64,000 bases of DNA, taken from contig CADEDA010000003.1 of assembly GCA_902825965.1 (NCBI GenBank), positions 221,149 through 285,148 of the forward strand. The letters are read 5' to 3'. Source of the stretch: an uncultured Gemmatimonadota bacterium (GTDB lineage: Bacteria; Gemmatimonadota; Gemmatimonadetes; Gemmatimonadales; Gemmatimonadaceae). Made by a program: the position numbers and the translations under genes. Positions within the stretch are counted from its first letter, which is position 1; every line of letters starts with the position of its first letter. The notes under the pieces were generated by a model, which was not told the origin of the DNA, did no database searches, and was given only the letters and a program-made list of their open reading frames with translations. Shown here one piece after another: positions 42,724-51,231 of this stretch.

Positions 42724-43860
42724 ATGGCCCAGAAGGATTTCTACGCCGTCCTCGGCGTGAGCGCCTCGGCCACCGCCGACGAGATCAAGAAGCAGTACCG
42801 TCGCCTCGCGAAGCAGTACCACCCCGACACCAACAAGGGGGACGCGAAGGCCGCGGAACGCTTCAAGGAGATCTCGGAGGCGAACAACGTGCTGTCCGAT
42901 CCCGCGAAGCGGAAGCAGTACGACGAGATGCGTCGACTCGGGGCCTTCGACCCGTTCACGCGCCCGCGGCAGGGTCCGTCGGCGCGCCCCGGTGCCAGCC
43001 GTCCAGGCGGCGCGGGCAGTGCTGGCGCGGGCGCGGGTAGCCGGACCACCGAGGAGTTCGACATCGGGGGCCTGGGTGGCCTCGGTGACCTCTTCTCGTC
43101 GATGTTCGGTGGCGGCCGCGGCCGCGCGGCCGGTCCCGAGCAGGGACAGAGCGTGGAGACCACGCTCGAGGTGCCGTTCAAGGTCGCCGCGATCGGTGGG
43201 AAGGTGCCCATCGAACTCGAAGTGAACGAGGAGTGCGGCACCTGCAACGGGAGCGGCGCCGCGAAGGGCGCCAAGATCACCGTCTGCCCCGAGTGCAGCG
43301 GTCGCGGGACGATCTCGTTCGGCCAGGGCGGCTTCGCGGTGAACCGCCCCTGTCCCATGTGCCTCGGCAAGGGGTCGGTGCCTTCCGAGAAGTGCGCGTC
43401 CTGCGGGGGCGCCGGTGCGTCGCGCTCGCGCAAGAAGGTGCTCATCACCGTGCCCCAAGGCACCGAGAGCGGCGCGAAGATCCGGCTCAAGGGGCAGGGT
43501 GGCCGTGGCGTCCGTGGCGGTCCCAACGGCGACATCCTGATCACCTTCCAGGTGAAGGACGATCCGGAGTACGCCCGCGAGGGGCTGGACGTGATCGTCC
43601 ACGCGCCGGTGAACATCGCGCAGGCGACACTCGGCTCGCGCATCTCGGTGCTGACCATCGACGAGAAGAAGGTGACGATCACGCTCCCACGCGGCACGCC
43701 GAGCGGCAAGCGGTTCCGCGTGCGCGGCCAAGGCATCACCCACGGCGACAAGACCGGCGACCTCATCGTCGAGATCGCCGTGGTGGTGCCGGACTCGCTC
43801 ACGGCGGAGCAGGAACGCCTGATGAAGCAGTTCGCCGCGGCGAGCAACCTCACGTACTGA
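42724..43860 (+). CDS. dnaJ: chaperone DnaJ
   Basis: 378 residues. J domain with HPD (KQYHPDTNKGDAKAAERFKEI), G/F- and Gly-rich linker (about 75-125), zinc region with four CxxCxGxG units (CGTCNGSG, CPECSGRG, CPMCLGKG, CASCGGAG) and the C-terminal substrate-binding domains. Works with DnaK and GrpE in folding. It follows grpE by 28 bases. Confidence 0.97.
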   Translation: MAQKDFYAVLGVSASATADEIKKQYRRLAKQYHPDTNKGDAKAAERFKEISEANNVLSDPAKRKQYDEMRRLGAFDPFTRPRQGPSARPGASRPGGAGSAGAGAGSRTTEEFDIGGLGGLGDLFSSMFGGGRGRAAGPEQGQSVETTLEVPFKVAAIGGKVPIELEVNEECGTCNGSGAAKGAKITVCPECSGRGTISFGQGGFAVNRPCPMCLGKGSVPSEKCASCGGAGASRSRKKVLITVPQGTESGAKIRLKGQGGRGVRGGPNGDILITFQVKDDPEYAREGLDVIVHAPVNIAQATLGSRISVLTIDEKKVTITLPRGTPSGKRFRVRGQGITHGDKTGDLIVEIAVVVPDSLTAEQERLMKQFAAASNLTY

Positions 43861-43866
43861 GCCGCG

Positions 43867-45135
43867 ATGCCGCGGGCCATGCCTGGGGAGGGAGTGGCCG
43901 CACCGGCCGCGGGCCGCAGCGGCCTGATGCTCGCGATGCTCGTCGTCGCGTACACACTGAACTTCGTGGACCGGCAGGTGATCGGCATCCTGGCCGGTCC
44001 CATCAAGCAGGAGCTCGCCCTCAGCGACACGCAGCTGGGGCTCATGGGCGGCGTGGCGTTCGCGCTGTTCTACAGCGTGCTCGGCCTCCCGGCCGCCGTG
44101 CTCGCCGACCGTCACGGGCGGGCGAGGGTGATCACCGGCGCCCTCGCCTTGTGGAGCGCCTGCACGGCGCTCTGTGCGGCCGCGTCGGGCTTCTGGGGGC
44201 TCTTCCTCGCGCGCGTGGGCGTGGGCGTCGGCGAGGCCGGTGGCGTGGCGCCGTCGTTCGCGCTGGTGGCCGACCTCGTGCCCCCGGCGCGTCGCGCGCG
44301 GGCACTGGCCATATTCGCGTTCGGCAGTCCCATCGGGTCGGCGCTGGGGATCCTCCTCGGCGGCTACATCGCGACGCGATTCGACTGGCGCGTCACGTTC
44401 GTGGTGCTGGGGCTGGCGGGCCTCGTGTTCGCCCCGGTGTTCGCGCGCCTGGTGCGCGAGCCGCCGGCGACGGCGACACGCGTCGCCGCGCCGCCCATCG
44501 CCACCGTGTGGCGTGCCCTCCGCACCAACGGGAGCTTCTGGCTGCTGAGCCTGGGCGCCGCGTCCACCTCGCTCGTGGGGTACGGCCTGCTCTTCTGGTT
44601 GCCGTCGTTCTTCGCCCGCAGCTTCGCGCTCAGCCTCTGGACGACCTCGCTGGTGTACGGCGCGATCGTCCTCGTCGGCGGGATCTCCGGCCTGTGGGCA
44701 GGAGGCTGGCTCGCCGACCGTCTGGCGCTGCGCTCGCGACGCGCCTACGCGCTGGTGCCGGCGGCCGCACTGTCGCTGGCGGCGCCGTTGTATGCGCTCG
44801 GGCTGCTGAGCCGCTCGCTGCCGTTGACGATCGCGCTGTTCCTGGTGCCGAACGCGCTGGGCCTCATGTGGTACGGTCCGGTGACCGCGGCGGTGCAGGG
44901 GCTGGTGCCCGCACCGGCGCGGGCCACGGCCTCGGCGGTGTTCCTGCTCGTGCTCAACTTGCTGGGGATCGGCGGCGGCGCCCTGTTCTTCGGGGCGCTC
45001 TCGGACGCCCTCGCGGGGCGGCTCGGGCAGGAGTCGTTGCGCTACGCGATCCTGGCTGGGCTATCGTTCTATGTGATCGCCGCCGGCCTCTTCGTCGCAG
45101 CGTCCCGCCGCCTGGAGCGTGACTGGCATGAGTGA
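43867..45135 (+). CDS. MFS transporter (spinster-like)
   Basis: 422 residues, twelve predicted helices. The start MLVVAYTLNFVDRQVIGILAG and the loop LADRHGRARVI (MFS motif A) are typical; GVGEAGGVAPSFALVAD is seen in the Spns-like branch, whose members move lipids or organic acids. Substrate unknown. Its last 8 bases overlap the DUF445 gene. Confidence 0.85.
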   Translation: MPRAMPGEGVAAPAAGRSGLMLAMLVVAYTLNFVDRQVIGILAGPIKQELALSDTQLGLMGGVAFALFYSVLGLPAAVLADRHGRARVITGALALWSACTALCAAASGFWGLFLARVGVGVGEAGGVAPSFALVADLVPPARRARALAIFAFGSPIGSALGILLGGYIATRFDWRVTFVVLGLAGLVFAPVFARLVREPPATATRVAAPPIATVWRALRTNGSFWLLSLGAASTSLVGYGLLFWLPSFFARSFALSLWTTSLVYGAIVLVGGISGLWAGGWLADRLALRSRRAYALVPAAALSLAAPLYALGLLSRSLPLTIALFLVPNALGLMWYGPVTAAVQGLVPAPARATASAVFLLVLNLLGIGGGALFFGALSDALAGRLGQESLRYAILAGLSFYVIAAGLFVAASRRLERDWHE

Positions 45136-46270
45136 GCCCGCAGGACCTGACGTGAAGGCGCTGCCGTCGGCAGCCTCGACCCTGGGACCGCGGCCCACGG
45201 ACGAGGCACGCCGCGCCGACATCGCGCGCATCCGTCGTCGCGCCACGGGCTTGCTGGTGCTCGCGGCCGTGGTGTACGTCATCGCCAAGATCTACGAGGC
45301 GGAGGCGCCGTGGGTCGGCTTCGTGCGCGCGACGGCGGAGGCTTCGCTGGTGGGTGGGCTCGCGGACTGGTTCGCCGTGACCGCGCTGTTCCGGCAGCCG
45401 TTGGGGCTCCCGATCCCGCACACCGCGATCGTGAAGCGCCAGAAGGACCGCATCGCCCGCGTGCTCGGGACCTTCGTGCAGAACCACTTCCTCACGAGCG
45501 AGGTCATCGCGCAGCGGTTGCGCGCGCTCGACCTGCCGATGCGCATCGGCACCTGGCTGTCGGAGCCGGAGCACGCGCGTCGCATCGCGGGCCAGGTCAC
45601 GCAAGGTGTGGTGCGCACCGTGGACGCGCTGCCCGCGCAGGGCTGGCAGTCGGGGCTGGTGGACGAGGGCGTGAAGCTGATGGCGCGTGCGGTGGAGAGC
45701 AGCGAGGACGCCATCGCCTGGACGCTCCGGGAGCAGATCAAGGCCGGCATGCCGCGCTGGGTGCCCGGCATGGTGCACGAGGCGATCCACAAGCGCGTGA
45801 TGGCGGGGCTCGAGCGATTCCTGGCCGACGTGTCGAGCGATCCCGCCCACCCGGCGCGCGCGAAGCTCGAGGTGTCGCTGCGCGTGGCGCTCGACCGCTT
45901 CCGTCAGTCGGCGCTGGCTTCGACGGCGGATGCCCCGCATGGTCCGGCCGACGACGCCGCCGCGGACGGCGGCGCCACGGGCACGATCGCGCGCGTGCTG
46001 GAGTCCATCGGACGGCACCTGGTGAATGACGAGGGGGCGCGCCGCGAGCTCGACGCGCGCATCACCGAGACCGCGTCCACGCTGGTCGAGGAGCACGGGG
46101 CCGAGGTCGCGGCGCTGATCGAGCACACGGTGGCCGGGTGGGACCCGAACCTCGCCGCCGAACGCATCGAACTCGCGGTGGGCCGCGACCTGCAGTACAT
46201 CCGGCTCAACGGCACGCTGGTGGGCGGCCTCGCCGGCCTGATCATCTACAGCATCGGCCTGTGGCTCTGA
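45128..46270 (+). CDS. DUF445 family membrane protein
   Basis: 380 residues from ATG 45128, overlapping the MFS stop; GTG 45119 is an alternative start. N-terminal helix LLVLAAVVYVIAKIYE, then the family segment VRATAEASLVGGLADWFAVTALFRQPLGLPIPHTAIV, a long helical region and a C-terminal helix (LVGGLAGLIIYSIGLWL). Role unknown in spite of wide occurrence. It ends directly against the convergent symporter gene: their stops together read TGATCA at 46268-46273. Confidence 0.88.
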   Translation: MSEPAGPDVKALPSAASTLGPRPTDEARRADIARIRRRATGLLVLAAVVYVIAKIYEAEAPWVGFVRATAEASLVGGLADWFAVTALFRQPLGLPIPHTAIVKRQKDRIARVLGTFVQNHFLTSEVIAQRLRALDLPMRIGTWLSEPEHARRIAGQVTQGVVRTVDALPAQGWQSGLVDEGVKLMARAVESSEDAIAWTLREQIKAGMPRWVPGMVHEAIHKRVMAGLERFLADVSSDPAHPARAKLEVSLRVALDRFRQSALASTADAPHGPADDAAADGGATGTIARVLESIGRHLVNDEGARRELDARITETASTLVEEHGAEVAALIEHTVAGWDPNLAAERIELAVGRDLQYIRLNGTLVGGLAGLIIYSIGLWL

Positions 46271-47548
46271 TCAGCTGAGCATCGCGGTCTGGTCGTCCGG
46301 GAACTCGCCTTCCCAGCGCGCCATCACCGCCGTCGCCAGGCAGTTGCCGAGCAGGTTGATGCTGGTGCGCGCCATGTCCATGATCGCGTCGACGCCGAGG
46401 ATGAGGGCGATGGCCTCCAGCGGCAGGTCGAACATGGCCAGCGCCCCGGAGAGGATGACCAACGAGGCCCGCGGCACGCCGGCCACTCCCTTGGACGTCA
46501 GCATGAGCGTGAGCATGATGAGCAGCTGCTTGCCGATGCTCAGTTCGATGCCACCCGCCTGCGCCGCGAAGACCGCGGCCACGGCGAGATAGAGCGTGGA
46601 ACCGTCGAGGTTGAACGAGTAGCCGGTGGGCAGCACGAACGCGATGATGCGGCGCGGGATGCCGAACTTCTCGAGGTTCTCCATCGCCTTCGGCAGCGCG
46701 GCCTCGGAGCTGGCGGTGGAGAACGCGATGAGCCAGGGCTCCTTCACGAAGCTCCAGAAGCGCCGGATCGGCACCCGCGCGATCCACGCGGCCGGAAGCA
46801 GCACCGTGAGCGCGAAGACGAGCAGCGCGCCATAGAGCGTCAGCACCAGGATCGCGAGGGACTTGAGCACCGAGAGTCCGCTCGAACCCACGGTGACGGC
46901 GATCGCGCAACCGATGCCGATGGGTGCGAAGGCCATGACGAGGCCGGTGAACTTGAACATCACCTGCGCGAGGGCGTCGCACCACTCGAGCATGACCTGC
47001 TTGGGCCGCCCGTCCACCCGCGAGAGTCCCACCGCGAACAGGATGGTGAAGACGACGATCTGCAGCACCTCGTTCTTGGTGCCGGCCTCGAAGAAGCTCT
47101 GGGGCACCATGTGCTCCATCACGCTGGCGAAGGTCACCTTGGTCGCCGCGTACTCGGAGCCGGTCTGCACCGACGCACCGGCCAGGGTGATGCCGTCGCC
47201 GGGACGGATGAGGTTCACCGCCAGCAGGCCGACCACCAGGGCGAGCGTGGTGACGATCTCGAAGTACACGATGGACCGGAACGCGAGCCGGCCGACCTTC
47301 TTCATGTCGTCGCCGTGGCCCGCGATGCCGACCACCAGGGTGCTGAAGAGCAGCGGGACGATGAGGGTCTTGATCAGCCGCAGGAACACCGAGGAGCCGA
47401 CCTTGAAGGCGGCGATCGCCTGCGGGTACTCGGATGCGGGGAAGAGGTAGCCGACGAGGATGCCGACGATCATCGCGACCACGATCTGCTGGGTCGGCGA
47501 GAGGAAACCCTTGGACGGTGCGGGTGCAGCAGCAGCGTGAGCGGTCAT
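46271..47548 (-). CDS. dicarboxylate/amino acid:cation symporter (DAACS family)
   Basis: 425 residues, eight helices plus re-entrant loops. LIKTLIVPLLFSTLVVGIAGHGD, AFSTASSEAALPKAMENLEKFGIP (serine-rich hairpin 1), PTGYSFNLDGSTLYLAVAAVF and the transport motif NCLATAVMARWEGEF are all in place. It imports glutamate, aspartate or C4-dicarboxylates with protons or sodium; which one is not clear from these motifs. Stand-alone gene; its upstream region contains two tandem repeat arrays. Confidence 0.92.
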   Translation of the reverse strand: MTAHAAAAPAPSKGFLSPTQQIVVAMIVGILVGYLFPASEYPQAIAAFKVGSSVFLRLIKTLIVPLLFSTLVVGIAGHGDDMKKVGRLAFRSIVYFEIVTTLALVVGLLAVNLIRPGDGITLAGASVQTGSEYAATKVTFASVMEHMVPQSFFEAGTKNEVLQIVVFTILFAVGLSRVDGRPKQVMLEWCDALAQVMFKFTGLVMAFAPIGIGCAIAVTVGSSGLSVLKSLAILVLTLYGALLVFALTVLLPAAWIARVPIRRFWSFVKEPWLIAFSTASSEAALPKAMENLEKFGIPRRIIAFVLPTGYSFNLDGSTLYLAVAAVFAAQAGGIELSIGKQLLIMLTLMLTSKGVAGVPRASLVILSGALAMFDLPLEAIALILGVDAIMDMARTSINLLGNCLATAVMARWEGEFPDDQTAMLS

Positions 47549-47665
47549 CAGTCGCGGAAAGGGGGGAACGGGCGCGGCCTAGGCCTGCTGGGACTCGGAA
47601 ACTTACGGTGGGCGGCGGGCAATCGCTGGTGGCGGGCGGGGCCGCGCGGTGCGGGGCCCCGCGCT

Positions 47666-47710
47666 GCGGTGCCGCGAGGCGCGGTGCCGCGAGGCGCGGT
47701 GCCGAGGCCC
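47666..47710. repeat. 15-nt GC-rich tandem repeat
   Basis: GCGGTGCCGCGAGGC occurs twice exactly (47666-47680, 47681-47695) and a third time with changes (47696-47710). It lies between the symporter start and the mnmA stop. The surrounding 47549-47790 contains no gene. Confidence 0.8.
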
Positions 47711-47739
47711 GGTTCAGGCCCCGGTCCGGCGGCACTCAC

Positions 47740-47794
47740 GCGAGATTCACGCGAGACTCACGCGAGACTCACGCGAGACTCATGCGAGACTCAT
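47740..47794. repeat. 11-nt tandem repeat reaching into the mnmA stop codon
   Basis: Five units of GCGAGACTCAC/T (47740-47750, 47751-47761, 47762-47772, 47773-47783, 47784-47794), the first with one change. The last unit contains the mnmA stop (TCA at 47791-47793). The unit length is not a multiple of three, unlike the other arrays here. Confidence 0.85.
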
Positions 47795-48888
47795 GCGGCG
47801 CGCACGGGCAGCGCGCGCTTGCCGCGCTCGATCACACCGCCGCCAAGCACGACGTCGCCGTCGTAGAAGACCACGGACTGCCCTGGGGTGATGGCCTGCA
47901 CGGGGGTGTCGAGGGCCACCTCGACCTCGTCGCCCTCGACGCGCAGCAGCGTGCCGGGCACGAGCGCGGCGCGATGCCGGATGCGCACCCGGAGCGGGGT
48001 GCCGACGCCGGGGACCTCGCCGACCAGCCAGTTCACGCCGCGGGCCACCAGCCCGCGACCGAGCAGCGCGTCCCGCGGTCCCACCACCACGGCCCGATCC
48101 TCGGGCCGCAGTGCGACGACGAACAGCGGCTCGTTGTGCCCACCCGGCAGGCCGCGCCGCTGCCCCACGGTGTAGCGCGCGAACCCGTCGTGCGTGCCGA
48201 CCACCGTGCCATCGAGCGTGACGATGGGCCCCGGGACGAGTGCCGGGGCGTCGGCCGGCAGCTCGCGTTCCAGGACCTTCACGTAGTCCCCGTCCGGCAC
48301 GAAGCAGATCTCCTGGCTCTCGGCCTTCTCGGCCGTGAGCAGGCCGAGTTCCCGCGCCATCTCCCGCGTCTCGGCCTTGGTCATCGCGCCCACGGGGAGC
48401 AGCATGCGGTCGAGCACCGCGCGCTCGATGCCCCACAGGAAGTAGGTCTGGTCCTTCTGGTCGTCCACGCCGCGCAGCAGTCGGCCATCGGCGACACGCG
48501 CGTAGTGCCCCGTCGCGATGAACGGCGCCTCGATCCGGTCGGCGGTGTGCAGCAGGTCGCGGAACTTGGTGAACGTGTTGCAGCGCACGCAGGGGATCGG
48601 CGTGCGGCCCGCCGCGTACTCGGCGACGAACTCCTGCAGCACGTCGCGACCGAAGGCGTCCTGCAGGTTGAGCACGTAGTGCGGGATGCCGAGCGACTCG
48701 GCGACCCGCCGCGCGTCGTTGACGCTGTCGAGCGAGCAGCAGGGCCGGTCGGGGGTCTCGCCGCCGTCGTGGAAGAGCTTCATGGTCACGCCCACGACGT
48801 CATGGCCCGCGCGCACCAGCAGCGCCGCGGCGACGCTCGAGTCGACGCCGCCGGACATGGCGACCAGCACGCGGGACCTGTTCACCAC
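47791..48888 (-). CDS. mnmA: tRNA-specific 2-thiouridylase MnmA
   Basis: 365 residues from GTG 48888. PP-loop ATP-binding motif VAMSGGVDSSVAAALL, then CVRCNTFTKFRDLL (first catalytic Cys), KDQTYFLWGI, and AESQEICFVPDGDY (second Cys). It inserts sulfur at U34 of tRNAs for Lys, Glu and Gln. The cysteine desulfurase that could supply the sulfur ends 7 bases upstream, so the two are an operon. The C-terminus ends in the 11-nt repeat. Confidence 0.95.
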   Translation of the reverse strand: MVNRSRVLVAMSGGVDSSVAAALLVRAGHDVVGVTMKLFHDGGETPDRPCCSLDSVNDARRVAESLGIPHYVLNLQDAFGRDVLQEFVAEYAAGRTPIPCVRCNTFTKFRDLLHTADRIEAPFIATGHYARVADGRLLRGVDDQKDQTYFLWGIERAVLDRMLLPVGAMTKAETREMARELGLLTAEKAESQEICFVPDGDYVKVLERELPADAPALVPGPIVTLDGTVVGTHDGFARYTVGQRRGLPGGHNEPLFVVALRPEDRAVVVGPRDALLGRGLVARGVNWLVGEVPGVGTPLRVRIRHRAALVPGTLLRVEGDEVEVALDTPVQAITPGQSVVFYDGDVVLGGGVIERGKRALPVRAA

Positions 48889-48895
48889 GACGGAC

Positions 48896-50062
48896 TCAGC
48901 CGACGCTGGCCAGACCCCGCGCCTTCGCGACGAGGGAGGGGAAGACCTCGGCGACCCGCGCGACGTCGGCGGGCGTGCTCAGGGAGCCAAGGCTCATGCG
49001 GATGGCGGCGTTGGCGAGTTCGGCGCGCACCCCCATCGCCGAGAGCACGTGCGAGGGGGTCACGCTCCCGCTCTGGCAGGCCGAGCCGCTCGACGCCGCG
49101 ATGCCCTGCAGGTCGAGCGCCATCAGCAGCGACTCGGAGTCGGTGCCGGGCACGGAGACATTGAGGATGTGCGGGGCGCGCTTGGCGTCGCGGCCGTGGA
49201 TCGTCGCGTCGGGGATCTTGGCCACGATCGCCGCCTGCAGCTCGTTGCGCAGCGCCTCGAGCTCACGCCAGTGCGCCTCGCGCTCGGCGATCGCCAGTTC
49301 CATCGCGCGGGCGAGCCCCACGGCGGAGGCGACGTTCTCCGTACCCGGACGACGGCCGCGGTCCTGCGACCCACCGAAGAACAGCGGCTCCAACGCCGTG
49401 CCGCGCCGGATGAAGAAGGCGCCGATGCCCTTGGGGGCGCCGATCTTGTGACCACTCACGGCGACGAAGTCGAACGGGATCTTCCGCGCGTCCACCTCGA
49501 CCTTGCCGAACGCCTGGACCGCGTCGGTGTGGAAGACGGCGCCGGCGGCCTTCGTGAGCTCGGCGAGCTCCGCGATCGGCTGGATGACACCGGTCTCGTT
49601 GTTGATCCACATCACGCTACACAACGCGAGGTCGCCCGGTGTCAGCTTGGCGCGCGCATCGTCGAGTGCGACCGTGCCGGTGGCGTCGACCCGGAGCAGG
49701 CGTTCCTCGGCCCCTTCCTTGGCGGCCTGGTGGACGGCCTGCAGCACGGCCTTGTGTTCGATGGGCGACGTCACGACCGCCTTCTTGCCCTGCGCCTTCA
49801 GGATGCGCCAGCCCCCCAACACGGCGAGGTTGTCGCCTTCGGTGCCTCCGCTGGTGAAGCAGACTTCGTCCGGTGCCGCGCCGAGGCACTGGGCCACGCG
49901 CTCGCGGGCCTCATCGAGTGCGGCACGTGCCTCGCGTCCCCAGCGGTGCGTGGACGAGGGGTTGCCGAAGCGCGGGCCGAAGAACGGCGCCATCGCCTCG
50001 AAGACCTCGGAACGGACCGGGGTCGTGGCGGCGTGATCGAGGTAGATCGGGTCGCGGGACAT
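48896..50062 (-). CDS. iscS: cysteine desulfurase (IscS/NifS type)
   Basis: 388 residues. PLP enzyme taking sulfur from cysteine as a persulfide. Motifs: IYLDHAATTPVRSEV, FTSGGTEGDNLAVL, the PLP lysine in AVSGHKIGAPKGIGA, and the active-site Cys loop SSGSACQSGSVTPSHVLSAMG. Directly upstream of mnmA, suggesting it mainly feeds tRNA thiolation; no iscU-like scaffold is next to it. Confidence 0.95.
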   Translation of the reverse strand: MSRDPIYLDHAATTPVRSEVFEAMAPFFGPRFGNPSSTHRWGREARAALDEARERVAQCLGAAPDEVCFTSGGTEGDNLAVLGGWRILKAQGKKAVVTSPIEHKAVLQAVHQAAKEGAEERLLRVDATGTVALDDARAKLTPGDLALCSVMWINNETGVIQPIAELAELTKAAGAVFHTDAVQAFGKVEVDARKIPFDFVAVSGHKIGAPKGIGAFFIRRGTALEPLFFGGSQDRGRRPGTENVASAVGLARAMELAIAEREAHWRELEALRNELQAAIVAKIPDATIHGRDAKRAPHILNVSVPGTDSESLLMALDLQGIAASSGSACQSGSVTPSHVLSAMGVRAELANAAIRMSLGSLSTPADVARVAEVFPSLVAKARGLASVG

Positions 50063-50098
50063 GGGTCGGAATATAAGGGGGTCCGAGGCCCGTCGGCC

Positions 50099-50737
50099 TC
50101 ACTCCCCAGGATGCGTCAACTTGAAGACCGAGGCGGCAGCCACCCCCCCGGCGAGCGGGCCCGCAAGGTAGATCCACGCTTCACCGGTGACGGGATTCCC
50201 GACCACGATCTCGACCAGCGCACTCGCGAGCCCGACCGCCGGATTGAAGGCGCCGCCGGAGATCGTGGCCATGGCATAGATGCACGCCGTCACGGCGCCG
50301 CCGATCGCCAGCCCCGCGTAGTGGTTGTCCTGCGTCGCGCGGGCGGTGGCGACGTTGAGGATGACGGCGATGAGGAAGAAGCTCATCACCGCTTCCCCGG
50401 CGATGGCCTTGGCGATGCTCACCCCTTCGTCGGGTGCGATGTGCAGCGGCACGCCGAGGAACTTGTACGTGAGCATCGCCGCGGCCACGGCGCCGAGGAA
50501 CTGCGCGGCGACGTACGGCAGCACCTCGCGCGCGGGGAACCCGCCGCGGATCCAGAACGCGATGGAGGTGGCCGGGTTGTAGTGCGCCCCGGAGACGTGC
50601 CCGCCGAAGTGCACGAGCGCCATGAGCGCGAAGCCGATGGCGAGTGGGGCGGTCTCGTCGAACTGCAGCGACGAGAGGCCGATGACGAGCATCAGCAGGA
50701 AGGTGCCGACGGCTTCCGTGAGGAGTTTGGGGAGCAT
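50099..50737 (-). CDS. MIP-family channel with atypical selectivity filter
   Basis: 212 residues from ATG 50737, six helices. The two half-helix motifs are HYNPATS (NPA 54-56) and FNPAVGL (NPA 165-167). Water and glycerol channels normally have Arg right after the second NPA; here it is Val168, which should widen the pore and remove a positive charge. It diverges from an arsR gene with a cysteine pair in the metalloid-site position, so metalloid passage, as for the rhizobial channel AqpS, is a reasonable inference. Plain water or small-solute transport remains possible. Confidence 0.85.
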   Translation of the reverse strand: MLPKLLTEAVGTFLLMLVIGLSSLQFDETAPLAIGFALMALVHFGGHVSGAHYNPATSIAFWIRGGFPAREVLPYVAAQFLGAVAAAMLTYKFLGVPLHIAPDEGVSIAKAIAGEAVMSFFLIAVILNVATARATQDNHYAGLAIGGAVTACIYAMATISGGAFNPAVGLASALVEIVVGNPVTGEAWIYLAGPLAGGVAAASVFKLTHPGE

Positions 50738-50816
50738 GGCAGCCCATAGGTTGCGGTGCGGTGGCGCGGTCCACAAGGCGTCTGGCCTTGTCGCGCCGTG
50801 TGCCGACGGATATCGT

Positions 50817-50834
50817 ATATGCGATGCCGCATAT
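50817..50834. promoter_or_regulatory. palindromic operator upstream of the arsR start
   Basis: ATATGCG (50817-50823) and CGCATAT (50828-50834) form a perfect inverted repeat with a 4-base spacer, flanked by further GATAT/ATATC-like sequence. It ends 3 bases before the ATG at 50838 and lies between arsR and the divergent channel gene, so one ArsR dimer could control both. Confidence 0.65.
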
Positions 50835-50837
50835 GAT

Positions 50838-51224
50838 ATGACCCCGCTCGCCCTGCTGCCAGCGACCCGCACGGCGCTCCGCCGCATCGCCACCCTGCAT
50901 GAGGCCTGCGGCGACCCGGCCCGCCTGCGCCTGCTCAACCTCCTCGCCGCCGGGGAGCTCTGCGTCTGCGACCTCGTGGCGCTCACGGGCGCATCCCAGC
51001 CCTTCGTCTCGCGGCACCTGGCGCGGCTGCGCGCGGCGCAACTGGTGGAGGTGGAGCGCCGAGGCAAGTTCGCCTACTACCGCCTGCGCCCGCTCGCCGC
51101 GGCCGCGCAGCGCCAGCTCGATGCCGTGCTCGACGGTGTGCACACCGCCGACGCCCACCTGCGACGCGAACGTGATCGCGCGACGACGCTCGCCGCACGA
51201 CGCGGCGCCCAGCCCTGCGACTGA
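50838..51224 (+). CDS. ArsR-family metalloregulator
   Basis: 128 residues from ATG 50838. Winged helix-turn-helix with LHEACGDPARLRLLNLLAAG and GASQPFVSRHLARLRAAQLV. Helix 3 carries ELCVCDL with Cys42 and Cys44 as in arsenite-binding ArsR (CVCDLC), but the third Cys position is Val47. It should repress itself and possibly the divergent MIP channel until a thiophilic metalloid binds. Two-cysteine variants can still respond. The metallophosphoesterase gene begins 7 bases after its stop. Confidence 0.85.
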   Translation: MTPLALLPATRTALRRIATLHEACGDPARLRLLNLLAAGELCVCDLVALTGASQPFVSRHLARLRAAQLVEVERRGKFAYYRLRPLAAAAQRQLDAVLDGVHTADAHLRRERDRATTLAARRGAQPCD

Positions 51225-51231
51225 CCACCCC

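Noticed and set aside
47740-47794. Possible CRISPR-like array
   Set aside because: Units are 11 nt and directly adjacent with no spacers, and no cas genes are present.
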